Shown here in pieces: positions 15,201 to 18,601 of a stretch of 34,579 bases of DNA. Source of the DNA: JBDRNO01 sp043811005. GTDB taxonomy: Bacteria > Bacteroidota > Bacteroidia > NORP154. The notes beneath the pieces are model-generated. The model had not been told where the DNA came from. It ran no database searches and worked only from the letters and a program-made list of their open reading frames with translations. The position numbers and the translations under genes are program-made. The stretch covers positions 1 to 34,579 of the forward strand of contig JBDRNO010000137.1 of the NCBI GenBank assembly GCA_043811005.1, written 5' to 3'. How positions within the stretch are numbered: the first letter of the stretch is position 1; each line of letters starts with the position of its first letter.

Positions 15201-18032
15201 ATCGTAGTAATAAGAATTCCCCCCGGCACTCCATGTTATGTATTGCGACAGACATCCGTCTAAGCTCTCTGCGCCATTTGGCGCTGTTACCGTGATATGA
15301 GGAAGGATAGTGAATACCGCATCACTGGAGTCTTTTTGTGCAGGATTGCCAAGCTCACTAACTTTAATACGGCATTGCGTTGAAGGTTCGTTGACCACAG
15401 TCCATAAATAACTGCCATCATTAGGTGTGGATGCAATAACCGAATACCATGTACTGCCGTTGTCTGTAGAATATTCGATCACAACATTAGTTGTTAAATA
15501 TGTTGCATCAGCCCATAAGATCGTCTGTGATGTGCCGGCATAAAAAGTTTCCCCTCCGTCAGGATCAATAACAAGTTGATCTGCTTGCAAAATTTCAAAC
15601 ACCGCATCGCCGGTGTCTGTCTTGCAGTTGTTATTATTATCCGTTATCCATATCAAACACTGATCGGAAGGAGTATTGGGAACGCACCAATTATAAGTGT
15701 ATGAAGTGGTATAGTAATCCATTTCTATATTTGTCCATGTTGAACCGCTGTCCGTTGAGTAATAAATATCGAAGTAATTGCTGGTATTGTTTGCAGCCCA
15801 TGTGATGGGATAAGATGTGCAGATATTTGTCTCAATGAAGGTTGAAGCCCATCCCTGGCTTGTAACCGATCCGTCAGAATAAAAACGAAAGGTTATAGCG
15901 CCAGAAACATTAGTAGCGGTTATTGTGCCGGGAGATGTAGTGCCTTGATAAGTTCCGATTAAAGGAGCGCCTGTTGATGTGCCGTCATAAATATAAAGCC
16001 GATCACAACATGATTCTGTACTGAAACTTGTGAATGTAAACTCCAACTTGGCGCCTCCTGTGGAAGGATAGAACGTTTTGGTGTAGTTCTGGTAATTGGT
16101 GTAATAGCCGGAAGGGCCGCCCGTATCATAGAAATTACCGCAGGAGGCGGTTACCGGTGTATTGCTCATATAATAATTCGTGGAACATGAGCCCCCGGAA
16201 CCGCTTGGCGGCTCGCTTTGCCACGCTTCACCGCCATTGGGTGTAAGTATAACAATATTGTTGCTTTGATTGATGGTGAATACAGCATCGCTCAAGTCGG
16301 TCCTTGATCCGTCATTATTATCGGTGATCCTGATAAGGCAATTTGAAGATTGCACATCGGGAATAACACTCCAGTTGTAAGAAGGGGTGGTGCTGGTAGT
16401 GTAATAATCAATCACTATGGCGTTCCATGATGAACCTCCATTTATTGAATATTCAACATCAAAATAATGTGAAGTGCCGCCATTGATCCATGTTATAGTA
16501 TGAGATTCGCAGCCGCTTAATATCTCGGCGCCATCGGGAGAAGTGACTGTGATATGCTCATTCATTGTGAATACGGCATTGCTTATATCGAAATTACATG
16601 TATTGTAAATGTCTTGTATTTTTATCAATGCGTTTGTAGACGGAAAATCAGGCACTTTCCAGCTATAGGTGCCGGAAGTCTCGTTGCCATCTATCAGTGT
16701 CCAGGTAGAACCGCTATCGGTTGAGTAATACAGCGCCACATTGGTCACACCACCGCTGAGTATATAGGTGATGTCATAATACCTGCCGATATCCCATGTT
16801 TCACCTCCGTTAGCAGTATTGACAATAACTTTTGTAGTGGCATTGATGGTAAACGAAGCATCGCTCGTATCGCTTTTGCCATTGTCGAATGTATCGTAAA
16901 TCCTTATTAAACAATTTGAGGATCCTACATTATTTACAGTCCAGTTGTAGGATGCAAACTCAAGTGATGTGGTGTAATTAGTTACAATATTGTTCCATGT
17001 TGATCCTCCGTCAGTGGAATATACAATGGTAAAGTTGTCTGATGTGCCTCCGGTTGACCACGTGATGGTTTCAACATTACAACCGAGGTAATTCTCACCG
17101 CCATTGGGAGAAGTGACTTCGATGTATGGAGCCATGGTAAATACGGCATCGCTCGTATCTACATGCGAGGGTACTCCCACCTCACTTATCCTGACCAATG
17201 CGTTGGGTGAAGGATCATTCGGTACGCTCCAGCTATATATGCCGTCATTTAGTGTGGAAGCAATGATCGTTGTCCATGAACTCCCTCCATCCGTAGAATA
17301 TTCGATCTTTACATTTGCTGTCAGATAGGAAGCTGCAGTCCATGTGATATTGTAACTGGTATTGGGATACCATGTTTCGCCTCCGTTTGGCTGGGTGACC
17401 TTATAATCTGCCGAGTCTATGGTAAAAAGGTTATTGCTGTTGTCGGTCATGCATGCGTTGTAGCGGTCTGTTATTCTCACTAATACCGTAGTGCTCGGAT
17501 TATTTGGAACAGACCAGTTATATTGCCCAAGTGTAGTGCTGTAGTTATCAGCTATCATATTCCACCCAATCCCTGCATCTGTGGAATATTCAATGTCAAA
17601 CTGGTTGGAGGTTCCGGCATCATCCCAAGTGATGGTCTCTACGGTAAGCCCTTTCCATATCTCACCACCGTTAGGGGATGTCACCTCTATCGGGGCTGTG
17701 ATGGTAAACACGGCATTGCTTACATCCTGGGTAGTAGGAGTATTTGAATCGTAAACCTTTATGAGGCAGTTGGCGGATGACACATTGGGAATGGTCCAGT
17801 TAAATGATGTTCCGCTGTAAAAGCTGGTTACCGATGCCCATGTTGATCCACCATTGGTTGAATATACAACATGGTAATTACCTGAAGTGCCCGAAGCTGT
17901 CCAGGTGATCAGATGGCTTGAGCATCCTGCCCAGTCCTCACCTCCGTTTGGAGATGTTACCGTGATCGTTTGTGAGACTGCAAGGTTTGCTAAGAAGCAA
18001 AACCCGGTAATAAGGAGTAATGATCTTTTCAT
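249..18032 (-). CDS. Giant multidomain T9SS-secreted surface adhesin (5927 aa)
   Basis: The start is ATG at 18032, followed by a signal peptide (MKRSLLLITGFCFLANLAVSQ). Residues 22-2980 hold 27 Ig-like modules of about 92 residues (PNGGE, ITW, YSTDGGSTW, SDAVFTI), resembling the Kre9/KNH-like repeats of Bacteroidota surface proteins; modules 7, 15 and 23 carry inserted CUB-like domains. Next come about 16 Cys-containing Ig/PKD-like repeats (2982-4147), a PKD domain (4147-4235), an unassigned jelly-roll-like segment (4235-4431), eight SprB repeats (4431-5184), eight Ig-like repeats (5184-5762), a PKD domain (FGDGSS) and a type A T9SS sorting domain (about 5843-5927, IYPNPTRGEF). No catalytic domain was recognised. 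By family knowledge it is exported by Sec then T9SS and attached to or released from the surface; SprB of Flavobacterium is a similarly huge adhesin used in gliding. Adhesion is inferred. The 566-bp gap to P1 suggests its own promoter, but I saw no clear TAnnTTTG box. Confidence 0.95.
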   Translation of the reverse strand: MKRSLLLITGFCFLANLAVSQTITVTSPNGGEDWAGCSSHLITWTASGTSGNYHVVYSTNGGSTWASVTSFYSGTSFNWTIPNVSSANCLIKVYDSNTPTTQDVSNAVFTITAPIEVTSPNGGEIWKGLTVETITWDDAGTSNQFDIEYSTDAGIGWNMIADNYSTTLGQYNWSVPNNPSTTVLVRITDRYNACMTDNSNNLFTIDSADYKVTQPNGGETWYPNTSYNITWTAASYLTANVKIEYSTDGGSSWTTIIASTLNDGIYSWSVPNDPSPNALVRISEVGVPSHVDTSDAVFTMAPYIEVTSPNGGENYLGCNVETITWSTGGTSDNFTIVYSTDGGSTWNNIVTNYTTSLEFASYNWTVNNVGSSNCLIRIYDTFDNGKSDTSDASFTINATTKVIVNTANGGETWDIGRYYDITYILSGGVTNVALYYSTDSGSTWTLIDGNETSGTYSWKVPDFPSTNALIKIQDIYNTCNFDISNAVFTMNEHITVTSPDGAEILSGCESHTITWINGGTSHYFDVEYSINGGSSWNAIVIDYYTTSTTPSYNWSVIPDVQSSNCLIRITDNNDGSRTDLSDAVFTINQSNNIVILTPNGGEAWQSEPPSGSGGSCSTNYYMSNTPVTASCGNFYDTGGPSGYYTNYQNYTKTFYPSTGGAKLEFTFTSFSTESCCDRLYIYDGTSTGAPLIGTYQGTTSPGTITATNVSGAITFRFYSDGSVTSQGWASTFIETNICTSYPITWAANNTSNYFDIYYSTDSGSTWTNIEMDYYTTSYTYNWCVPNTPSDQCLIWITDNNNNCKTDTGDAVFEILQADQLVIDPDGGETFYAGTSQTILWADATYLTTNVVIEYSTDNGSTWYSVIASTPNDGSYLWTVVNEPSTQCRIKVSELGNPAQKDSSDAVFTILPHITVTAPNGAESLDGCLSQYITWSAGGNSYYYDIDYSTDNGATWINIITDYYTTATNASYNWSVIPNLTAANALVRVMDNNDNSKRDSSDAIFSINTTQYVTLTAPNGGETWVGGSTENITYTVSGPTTSVRLFYSIDSGITWTQITSSTSGGTYNWLVPNVPSTNYYVKVENNNNSCIVDSSNAVFTITATANELYLPNGGEDWIAGTNHNITWDNTTYLSGNVFIEYSYDAGVTWNTVIASTLNDGSYSWTVNNTHTIDALVRVSEEGNPSAYDFSDGVFTIAPKITVNYPNGGESFNGCQNVTLLWRTGATSTQFKIEYSIDMGATWITVISNYTTGVENATYNWVVPNGINSNYCLIRISDLFDPAEMDTSDAVFSITPTSYALITAPNGGEIWDIGYNYNITYNISGPTTNVKIEYSADSGSTWNLIDGNETSGIYSWKVPDAPSTNALIRIEDINNSCIWDQSNAVFTMRDHLTVTSPKGAETLTGCNSHTITWINGGTSHYFDIEYSTDGGASWNTIVSNYYTTATNATYNWSVIPNVATSNAFIRITDTNNGTYTDESDAAFTINQSNSIIILAPNGGEVYDGVTSVSPSCTSYNMSNTTVYASCGYFYDTGGPSSNYGYNQNYTKTFYPEIPGSKLKFTFSSFYTYNSSDRLLVYDGISTAAPLIGSYYGSTSIGPFTATNPDGALTFRFYSDGSYNVSGWSASFTCSSETITWAANGTSNYFDIKYSTDNGATWNNVITDYYTTGYTYPWCVPNDPSTQVLIQINDNNNSCKSDTSDAVFEIQKAAPILLIPNGGESYYAGTSQTITWRPATYLDINVLIEYSTNNGSTWNTIIASTPNDGSYSWTVNNTPSTQCLVRVSEATTTTENDVSDAVFIILPHITVTAPNGGENLAGCLSQTITWNAGGTSYYYDINYSTDGGSTWDNIVTNYYTTATSASYNWSVITNISSSNCLVRVSDNQDGAKTDTSNAVFTINSTQYVVVVAPNGGETWQGFDTQSINYSTSGPTTIVDIFYSLDNGVTWTQAANNTSGGTYNWTIPNSPATTALVRVVSYTNSCIADTSDAVFTIIAAPSVLLIPNGGEDWIAGTSHNITWTSSTYLTTNVTIEYSDDNGLSWITVIASTPNDGTYSWNVPNNPTTTALVRISEQGNPSAYDVSDAVFRIAPYIEVVIPNGGETYEGCEIVALQWRQGGTTNQFKIEYSTNNGGTWTTVIPNYNTGLENASYNWTVPNGLNSTNCLVRISDLFAPTKVDQSDAVFTISPTSNAIVNSPNGGEVWDIGYNYNILYTLSSPTTNVKIEYSTNNGSSWNLIDANETSGTYSWQVPDFLTTVALIRIEDINNSCIWDQSDAVFTMRDHITVTSPNGAEMLDGCESHTITWKNGGTSHYFDIEYTTDGGSTWNPIVIDYYTTNTNATYNWSVLPDVTTSNALIRITDNNNGSYTDQSDAAFTITGSMNILVLSPNGGEVWQATAPAVPSCASYNMSNTTVYASCGNFYDTGGPSGNYGYNQNYTKTFYPEIPGSMLKFTFSSFYTYNTSDRLLVYDGTSTAAPLIGSYYGSTSIGPFTATNPDGALTFRFYSDGSYNVSGWSASFSCSSEIITWASNNTSNYFDISYSTDGGATWTNIITDYYTTSYTYPWCVPNTPSDECLIQISDNNNTCKTDQSDALFEILRADPLILVPDGGEQWYGSTTESIDWVDPTFLDANVLIEYSLDNGILWDIVMASTTNDGQYTWSVTDDISSTQCLIRVSELSNTSVYDVSDAVFSISPSITITTPNGDSGSESWESCTATSIDWEHGGTSNYFDIDFSIDSGVTWTSIIIDYYDAVSPANYTWNIPNIPTTKCLVRVTDNNNGIKLDVSDSTFTITPSITITSPNYGEVIAVGTVHTITWDFDGTSDYYDIYYSTDGGASWTNIVFNFDTTQGAYNWTVPNDPSTNCLIRVTDNNNTCMTDDSDIPFTITNTPSSITITAPNGGETVTGCTTYDITWTETGTSDTYDIEYSLDGGVSWISIVSDTNITVPDLYTWNVPNITDSSVIVRVKDAVTSTNIDQSDQPFIITQSVTATITAGGPVTFCSGDSVQLTSGSATDNVWSTLETTQSIWVSTTGSYTVTVTTGGCSDISDPVNVTVNTLPATPVITPSGPVTFCDGGNVLLTSSSATGNTWDPTNETTQSINVTSTSSHFVTVTDGNGCQATSATTVVTVNPVPATPTITPGGPTTFCQGDSVSLTSSSASNNIWSPGSETTQVIYAKTSGSYTVTVDVGCTAVSSPEIVTVNINPTPSVSVSGATTFCTGDSVVLTSDYAIGNVWSPGNETNQAITVTSTGSYYTVVTDGNGCTGTSSTTGVTVLPVPPTPTITAGGPSTFCAGDSVVLTSSSAVDNVWSPGAETTQSITVTATGTYTVTVDNGSCSALSAPEPVTVNPLPIPTVTAGGPTTFCDGGSVALTASSSVGNVWKPNSETTQVLNVTTSGSYYVVETTGAGCTDSSAVTVVTVNPLPAVPTISAGGPTTFCQGDSVVLTSSSSTGNYWSPGAETTQSITTAVSGSYQVTVTDGNSCSSSSTSTIVIANPLPTPTISAGGPLTFCEGDSVVLTASAVSGNVWSPGSETTQSITVITSGSYYVVETDGNGCVDSSSAVTVTVNPLPTPTVTAGGPTTFCAGGSVMLTSSEASGNVWSPGSELTQSITANTSGSYYVIVSDGNGCTDSSTTTVVTINPLPSTPTITASGSTTICAGDSVTLTSSSPAGNFWSPGGETVDSIVVYNSGSYYVKVIDGNECSDSSLTTSVTVNPLPTLSAGGATTFCHGDSVVLSSSSPTGNNWSPGAETTQSITVSASGTYTLDVTDGNGCSITDSIIVTVNPLPSIPVITAGGLTNFCVGDSVQLTSSAAFGNTWSPGGETTQSIYVFTTGSYTVTETDGNGCSATSAATVVSVSPIPTVTVSGPVTFCAGDSVTLTSSNVTENTWSPGGDTTQSITVLTSGTYSVTVDSGGCPATSADVIVTVNPLPAPTITAGGPTTFCTGDSVVLTASGSSGNVWSPNAEITQSITVFAGGSYFVTETDGNGCINSSSTVVVTVNSLPPTPTITADGPTTFCIGNSVTLTSSSATGNLWSGGETTQSIIVNTSGSFDVTVTDGNGCSVISTSAVVTVNSLPVVDAGADVNITLGDSTTLSASGGVNYSWSPVTGLSDPNISDPVASPVATTTYTVTVTDGNGCTGMDSVTVSVTLPSPPVANFTATVLTIAPGDSVDFVDLSSNYPTLWSWTFTGGVPSSSTLQNPVDIRYDIVGCYEVILTASNTGGSDTETKTCYIDVQISNPVSCGINVTGCPGTTTPYTDGTGTGVLGNTTYPAPYGNWYWGARHQMLYTAAELQALGFTGGTISEIGFEIAAISGTTSYAGFEIKMGCTGLTSISTWQSGLTTVFPAQTITIAAGWNTHALTNAYDWDGTSNIIVEVCFNNASYTNNSATYYTTTGFTSVVYYYDDDIGICTNIGIIGTSANRPNIRFTTCSGGTGCPVITVAAPGVDPSCNNYTDGSATATASGGASPYTYLWSDGQTTSTATGFPGGTYAVTVTDNNGCDAVGIVVLTDPPPVSYTISYNNPTSCGGSPDGDATVTASGSPGIVMVDDFDPSIDGLMWSAYTGIASTSCGSVSGNAMYFNTTGSREAETIDVDVTFGGTVDFYIEFGSGAAPCELADAGEDVVLEYSTDGGSSWTLINTYDVAVYTVFTSISENIPAGAQTASTRFQWRQLLNSGVDFDNWAIDDVSITGNGGTFTYLWSDGQTTTTATGLNAGTYSVTITDGNGCTAADSVTLIAPGAPLASATSIDPICGSNNGQASVSVTGGTAPYTYNWSGGETTDTVTGLTAGTYDVTVTDNTGCTDSVSVTLIDISPSVSVSGNNTSCKGSSDGTATATVTGGITPYTYLWDDGQTTSTATGLVAGSYSVTITDDNSCTDTMSVAINEPSAVASTILTNDVSCFGGSDGSATVNASGGTPGYTYLWSSGGTDTTETGLTAGTYNVAVSDNNGCTDSSTVIITEPSAVSAGIMSSTIPSCFGGSDGSATAIGSGGTPGYGYSWSTGDSTATASGLITGTYTVTVTDSKGCTDTISVSITEPTAISLTSSTTDASCNLSDGTATVIASGGTPGYTYLWSSGGAGATETGLAMGFYTVLVTDANTCTQTDTVTVTEVGGLTAIISSSADVTCYGYTDGTATANVTGGTPGFTYNWSSGGTLLTETGLLPGTYTFTAIDTLGCIASDSVTINEPPAVPASITGNTTICDGDSTTLTGNGGVSYLWNTGDNTKSITINPNSDTTYSVIVTDSVGCTNTDSVLVTVNPLPATPTITAGGPTTFCAGGNVTLTSSSATGNLWSPTGDTIQSIIADTSGSFTVKTTDGNGCSATSAATIVTENPLPPTPVITASGTTTLCAGDSVTLTSSSATGNVWSPGGDTTLSINVNSAGSYTVTVTDGNGCSDVSSATTVVVNPLPTASIAGVTIICEGDSTTLTASGGTTYAWDTGDSTASISVSPVSVYSYSVTVTDGNGCSDNATTTVTVNPLPTPTITAGGPTTFCTGGSVILTSGSATGNVWSPGGETVQSVTVTVSGSYTVAVTDTNGCIGTSPATTVTVNQATASITGINTICEGSSTTLTASGGVSYIWNTSDNTSVITVSPIITTDYTVTVTDVDGCTDSATVTVTVYPLPTVSITGNTTICEGSLTALTATGGVSYLWSTGATTGTITVNPVSTTSYDVTVTDGNGCTNTETVSVIVNPNPVATITGNTTICEGESTTLLANGGTTYMWSTGETTSMITVSPTSTTPYSVTVTDVNGCTDSEMSTVTVDPLPQAAFNYSSSGATINFNNLSTDATSYQWFFGDGSSDITNNPEHTYANDGNYTVMLVAFNACGTDTFIQDIPVVIPGVEEEELAGSLQIYPNPTRGEFTLEMNVPQIQDIQLKIINIIGEEIFSEELSQVKGDYRRNFDLKKLPSGIYSLQVISEGNVIIRKLIIQ
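252..505 (-). other. Type A T9SS C-terminal sorting domain of the giant adhesin
   Basis: The last ~85 residues (about 5843-5927) show the Por-secretion pattern: an acidic linker (VEEEE), IYPNPTRGEF, the hydrophobic strand IINIIGEE, the turn LKKLPSGIY and a basic end (IIRKLIIQ). In known systems this region is recognised by the outer-membrane T9SS machinery and cleaved. The same architecture ends the protein at 28917-30632. Confidence 0.9.
745..2480 (-). repeat. Second Ig/PKD-like array (8 units) of the giant adhesin
   Basis: Eight units of about 72 residues, residues 5184-5762. Two subtypes are mixed: one with ITGNTTICEG and SYLWSTG, the other with TITAGGPTTFC and GNVWSPG, as in the main array at 5590-9085. 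Most units keep one Cys near the start and another in DGNGC, compatible with a disulfide. A PKD domain (about 535-745, FFGDGSS) follows and leads into the sorting domain. Confidence 0.8.
2480..4735 (-). repeat. Eight SprB-type repeats in the giant adhesin
   Basis: Eight units of about 75 residues with SC-GGSDGSATV, YTYLWSSG, TGLTAGTY and VTVTDNNGC signatures, matching the SprB repeat family named after the Flavobacterium johnsoniae gliding adhesin. The second unit is interrupted at 3955-4415 by a different domain and resumes afterwards with YLWSDGQTT. Confidence 0.85.
3955..4415 (-). other. Reelin-like jelly-roll domain inserted in an SprB repeat
   Basis: About 150 residues (4539-4692) interrupt the second SprB repeat after TASGSPG. 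They include LEYSTDGGSSWTLI, RFQWRQL and DNWAIDDVSI, a set typical of reelin-like beta-sandwich subdomains. The SprB pattern resumes directly after it. The family assignment rests on these motifs only. Confidence 0.6.
4740..5325 (-). other. Unassigned jelly-roll-like region of the giant adhesin
   Basis: Residues about 4235-4431 are non-repetitive within the protein. The region is rich in Gly, Thr, Tyr and aromatic residues (NWYWGARHQMLY, TAAELQALGFTGG, RPNIRFTTC). The spacing of hydrophobic strands suggests a beta-sandwich, perhaps carbohydrate-binding, but I cannot assign a family. It separates a PKD domain from the SprB repeats, so it may be a functional head inside the stalk. Confidence 0.45.
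5590..9085 (-). repeat. Main Ig/PKD-like repeat array (about 16 units)
   Basis: Fifteen units of 70-75 residues share TITAGGPTTFC-GDSV-LTSSSATGN, VWSPG-ETTQSI and TVTDGNGC, joined by PLPTP linkers; a sixteenth divergent unit (VDAGADVNITLGDSTTL) precedes a PKD domain at about 5320-5589. Two conserved Cys per unit may form an internal disulfide. The period in DNA is about 220 bp. Such Ig-like spacers are common in long Bacteroidota T9SS cargo. Confidence 0.85.
10483..10850 (-). other. CUB-like domain 3 inserted in Ig-like module 23
   Basis: About 120 residues starting near SCASYNMSNTT, with a YDTGG segment, YTKTFYPE, LLVYDGTST and FRFYSDGS. These resemble CUB domains (YDG and the late FxSDxS element). 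The Ig-like module begins before it (SPNGGEVWQ) and continues after it (IITWASNNTS). DNA is nearly identical to CUB 2. Confidence 0.7.
13150..13517 (-). other. CUB-like domain 2 inserted in Ig-like module 15
   Basis: Same architecture as CUB 3 at a 2667-bp offset. Between 13168-13407 and 10501-10740 I count about 8 mismatches in 240 bp by eye, far fewer than between the surrounding Ig-like modules. It lies between LAPNGGEVYDG and ETITWAANGTS of the host module. Confidence 0.7.
15825..16200 (-). other. CUB-like domain 1 inserted in Ig-like module 7
   Basis: A diverged copy of CUB 2 and 3 that keeps the frame of landmarks (CGNFYDTGGPSG, YTKTFYP, RLYIYDGTSTGAPLIG, FRFYSDGS). It carries an adjacent Cys pair (ESCCDRL) absent from the other two. 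Host-module sequence LTPNGGEAWQ precedes it and YPITWAANNTS follows it. Confidence 0.7.
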
Positions 18033-18100
18033 GGGATTTGGGGTTTAATTAGAGTCTGTCTATAATATCATCATTAATGACAATGGAAGGTTGGAATTAT

Positions 18101-18153
18101 GGAATATTGGAATATTGGAAAACGTTTGTTATTCCCCAATATTCCAGTATTCC
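18101..18153. repeat. Long inverted repeat upstream of the giant adhesin gene
   Basis: Arms GGAATATTGGAATATTGG (18101-18118) and CCAATATTCCAGTATTCC (18136-18153) pair over 18 bp with a single G-U, around a 17-nt loop. It lies 69-121 bp upstream of the adhesin ATG, where a leader or promoter would be. The GGAATATTGG unit repeats within each arm, so it could equally be a decayed intergenic repeat. Confidence 0.7.
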
Positions 18154-18356
18154 ACCTTTCCAGTATTCCAATCAATGAACGGTTTTAACCAAATATTTAA
18201 TAATTTTATCTGCTTTAGAGATAGACATTAATTATCTTACATTATAGGCAATAAAATTAAATAAATTTTTTGATTCACCAAAAAGAATCGTCAGATGATG
18301 ATATTTTTTTGGTAGGGATATGTTGTTGGGGGGTGGATATTTTAATGATATTTGGG

Positions 18357-18455
18357 AAGTGGAGATTGGAAATTGGAAATTGATGTTGGAGAGTGGAAAT
18401 TGGAAATTGGTGTTGGAAAGTGGAGATTGGAAATTGGTGTTGGAGAGTGGAAATT
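18357..18455. repeat. 27-bp tandem repeat array
   Basis: Units at 18357-18389 (with a 6-bp internal expansion), 18390-18416, 18417-18443 and a partial from 18444 share the pattern AG-GTGGARATTGGAAATTGG-GTTGG. A related array lies at 23699-23803 and a fragment in the opposite orientation at about 24532-24582. Confidence 0.8.
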
Positions 18456-18574
18456 TTGTGTGCCGACAGGTGTTTCCACCTGGCGGTTTTGCATTGTGTT
18501 TCGGTTTACTGTCAGGTTGAAACACCTGACAGTACATCATTTTAATGATATTGGAGTTGTTTGATTGATGGACG

Positions 18575-18601
18575 TAGAGACGAGACCCTGTCTCGTCTCT
18601 A
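18575..18601. repeat. GAGACGAGAC palindrome containing the P1 stop codon
   Basis: Perfect 12-bp arms TAGAGACGAGAC and GTCTCGTCTCTA flank a 3-nt loop. The last three bases (18599-18601) are the TAG stop of P1 on the minus strand. Related copies are at 20351-20380, 20416-20438 and 20577-20603. The stem could act as an RNA hairpin at the 3' end of P1. Confidence 0.9.

Larger units (their letters stand above)
9967..17970 (-). repeat. Three-copy higher-order repeat of eight Ig-like modules (about 2.67 kb each)
   Basis: Modules 1-8, 9-16 and 17-24 correspond one to one. Examples: modules 3/11/19 share a TYLTTNV-type strand plus IASTLNDG, 5/13/21 share TWDIGYNYNI, 6/14/22 begin H-TVTSP-GAE, 8/16/24 share ASTPNDG, and 7/15/23 carry the CUB insert. 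Unit boundaries near 17970, 15303, 12634 and 9967 give spacings of 2664-2669 bp (about 889 codons). Modules 25-27 follow as an incomplete remainder. Confidence 0.85.
18033..18598. other. Repeat-filled intergenic region between P1 and the giant adhesin
   Basis: No credible gene. It holds an 18-bp-arm hairpin (18101-18153), an AT-rich stretch, a 27-bp-period tandem array (18357-18455), a short hairpin (18467-18482, CAGGTG-TTTC-CACCTG), a second with 9-bp arms (18508-18533, ACTGTCAGG/CCTGACAGT), and the GAGACGAGAC palindrome that runs into the P1 stop codon. A 102-codon minus-strand reading frame here is made largely of translated 27-bp repeats and looks spurious. Confidence 0.8.

Noticed and set aside
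823..17747. Many plus-strand open frames of 60-117 codons opposite the giant adhesin
   Set aside because: They are antisense shadows of the Ser/Thr/Val-rich repeats, recur with the repeat period and have no recognisable domains or ribosome binding sites.
249..18032. Giant frame as an artefact of joined contigs
   Set aside because: The frame stays open over 5927 codons with intact signal peptide and sorting domain, and copies differ in sequence; only the number of near-identical units remains open to assembly error.
18232..18540. 102-codon minus-strand frame between P1 and the adhesin
   Set aside because: Its middle (FPLSNTNFQ repeated) is the translation of the 27-bp tandem repeats; no domain and no start signal.
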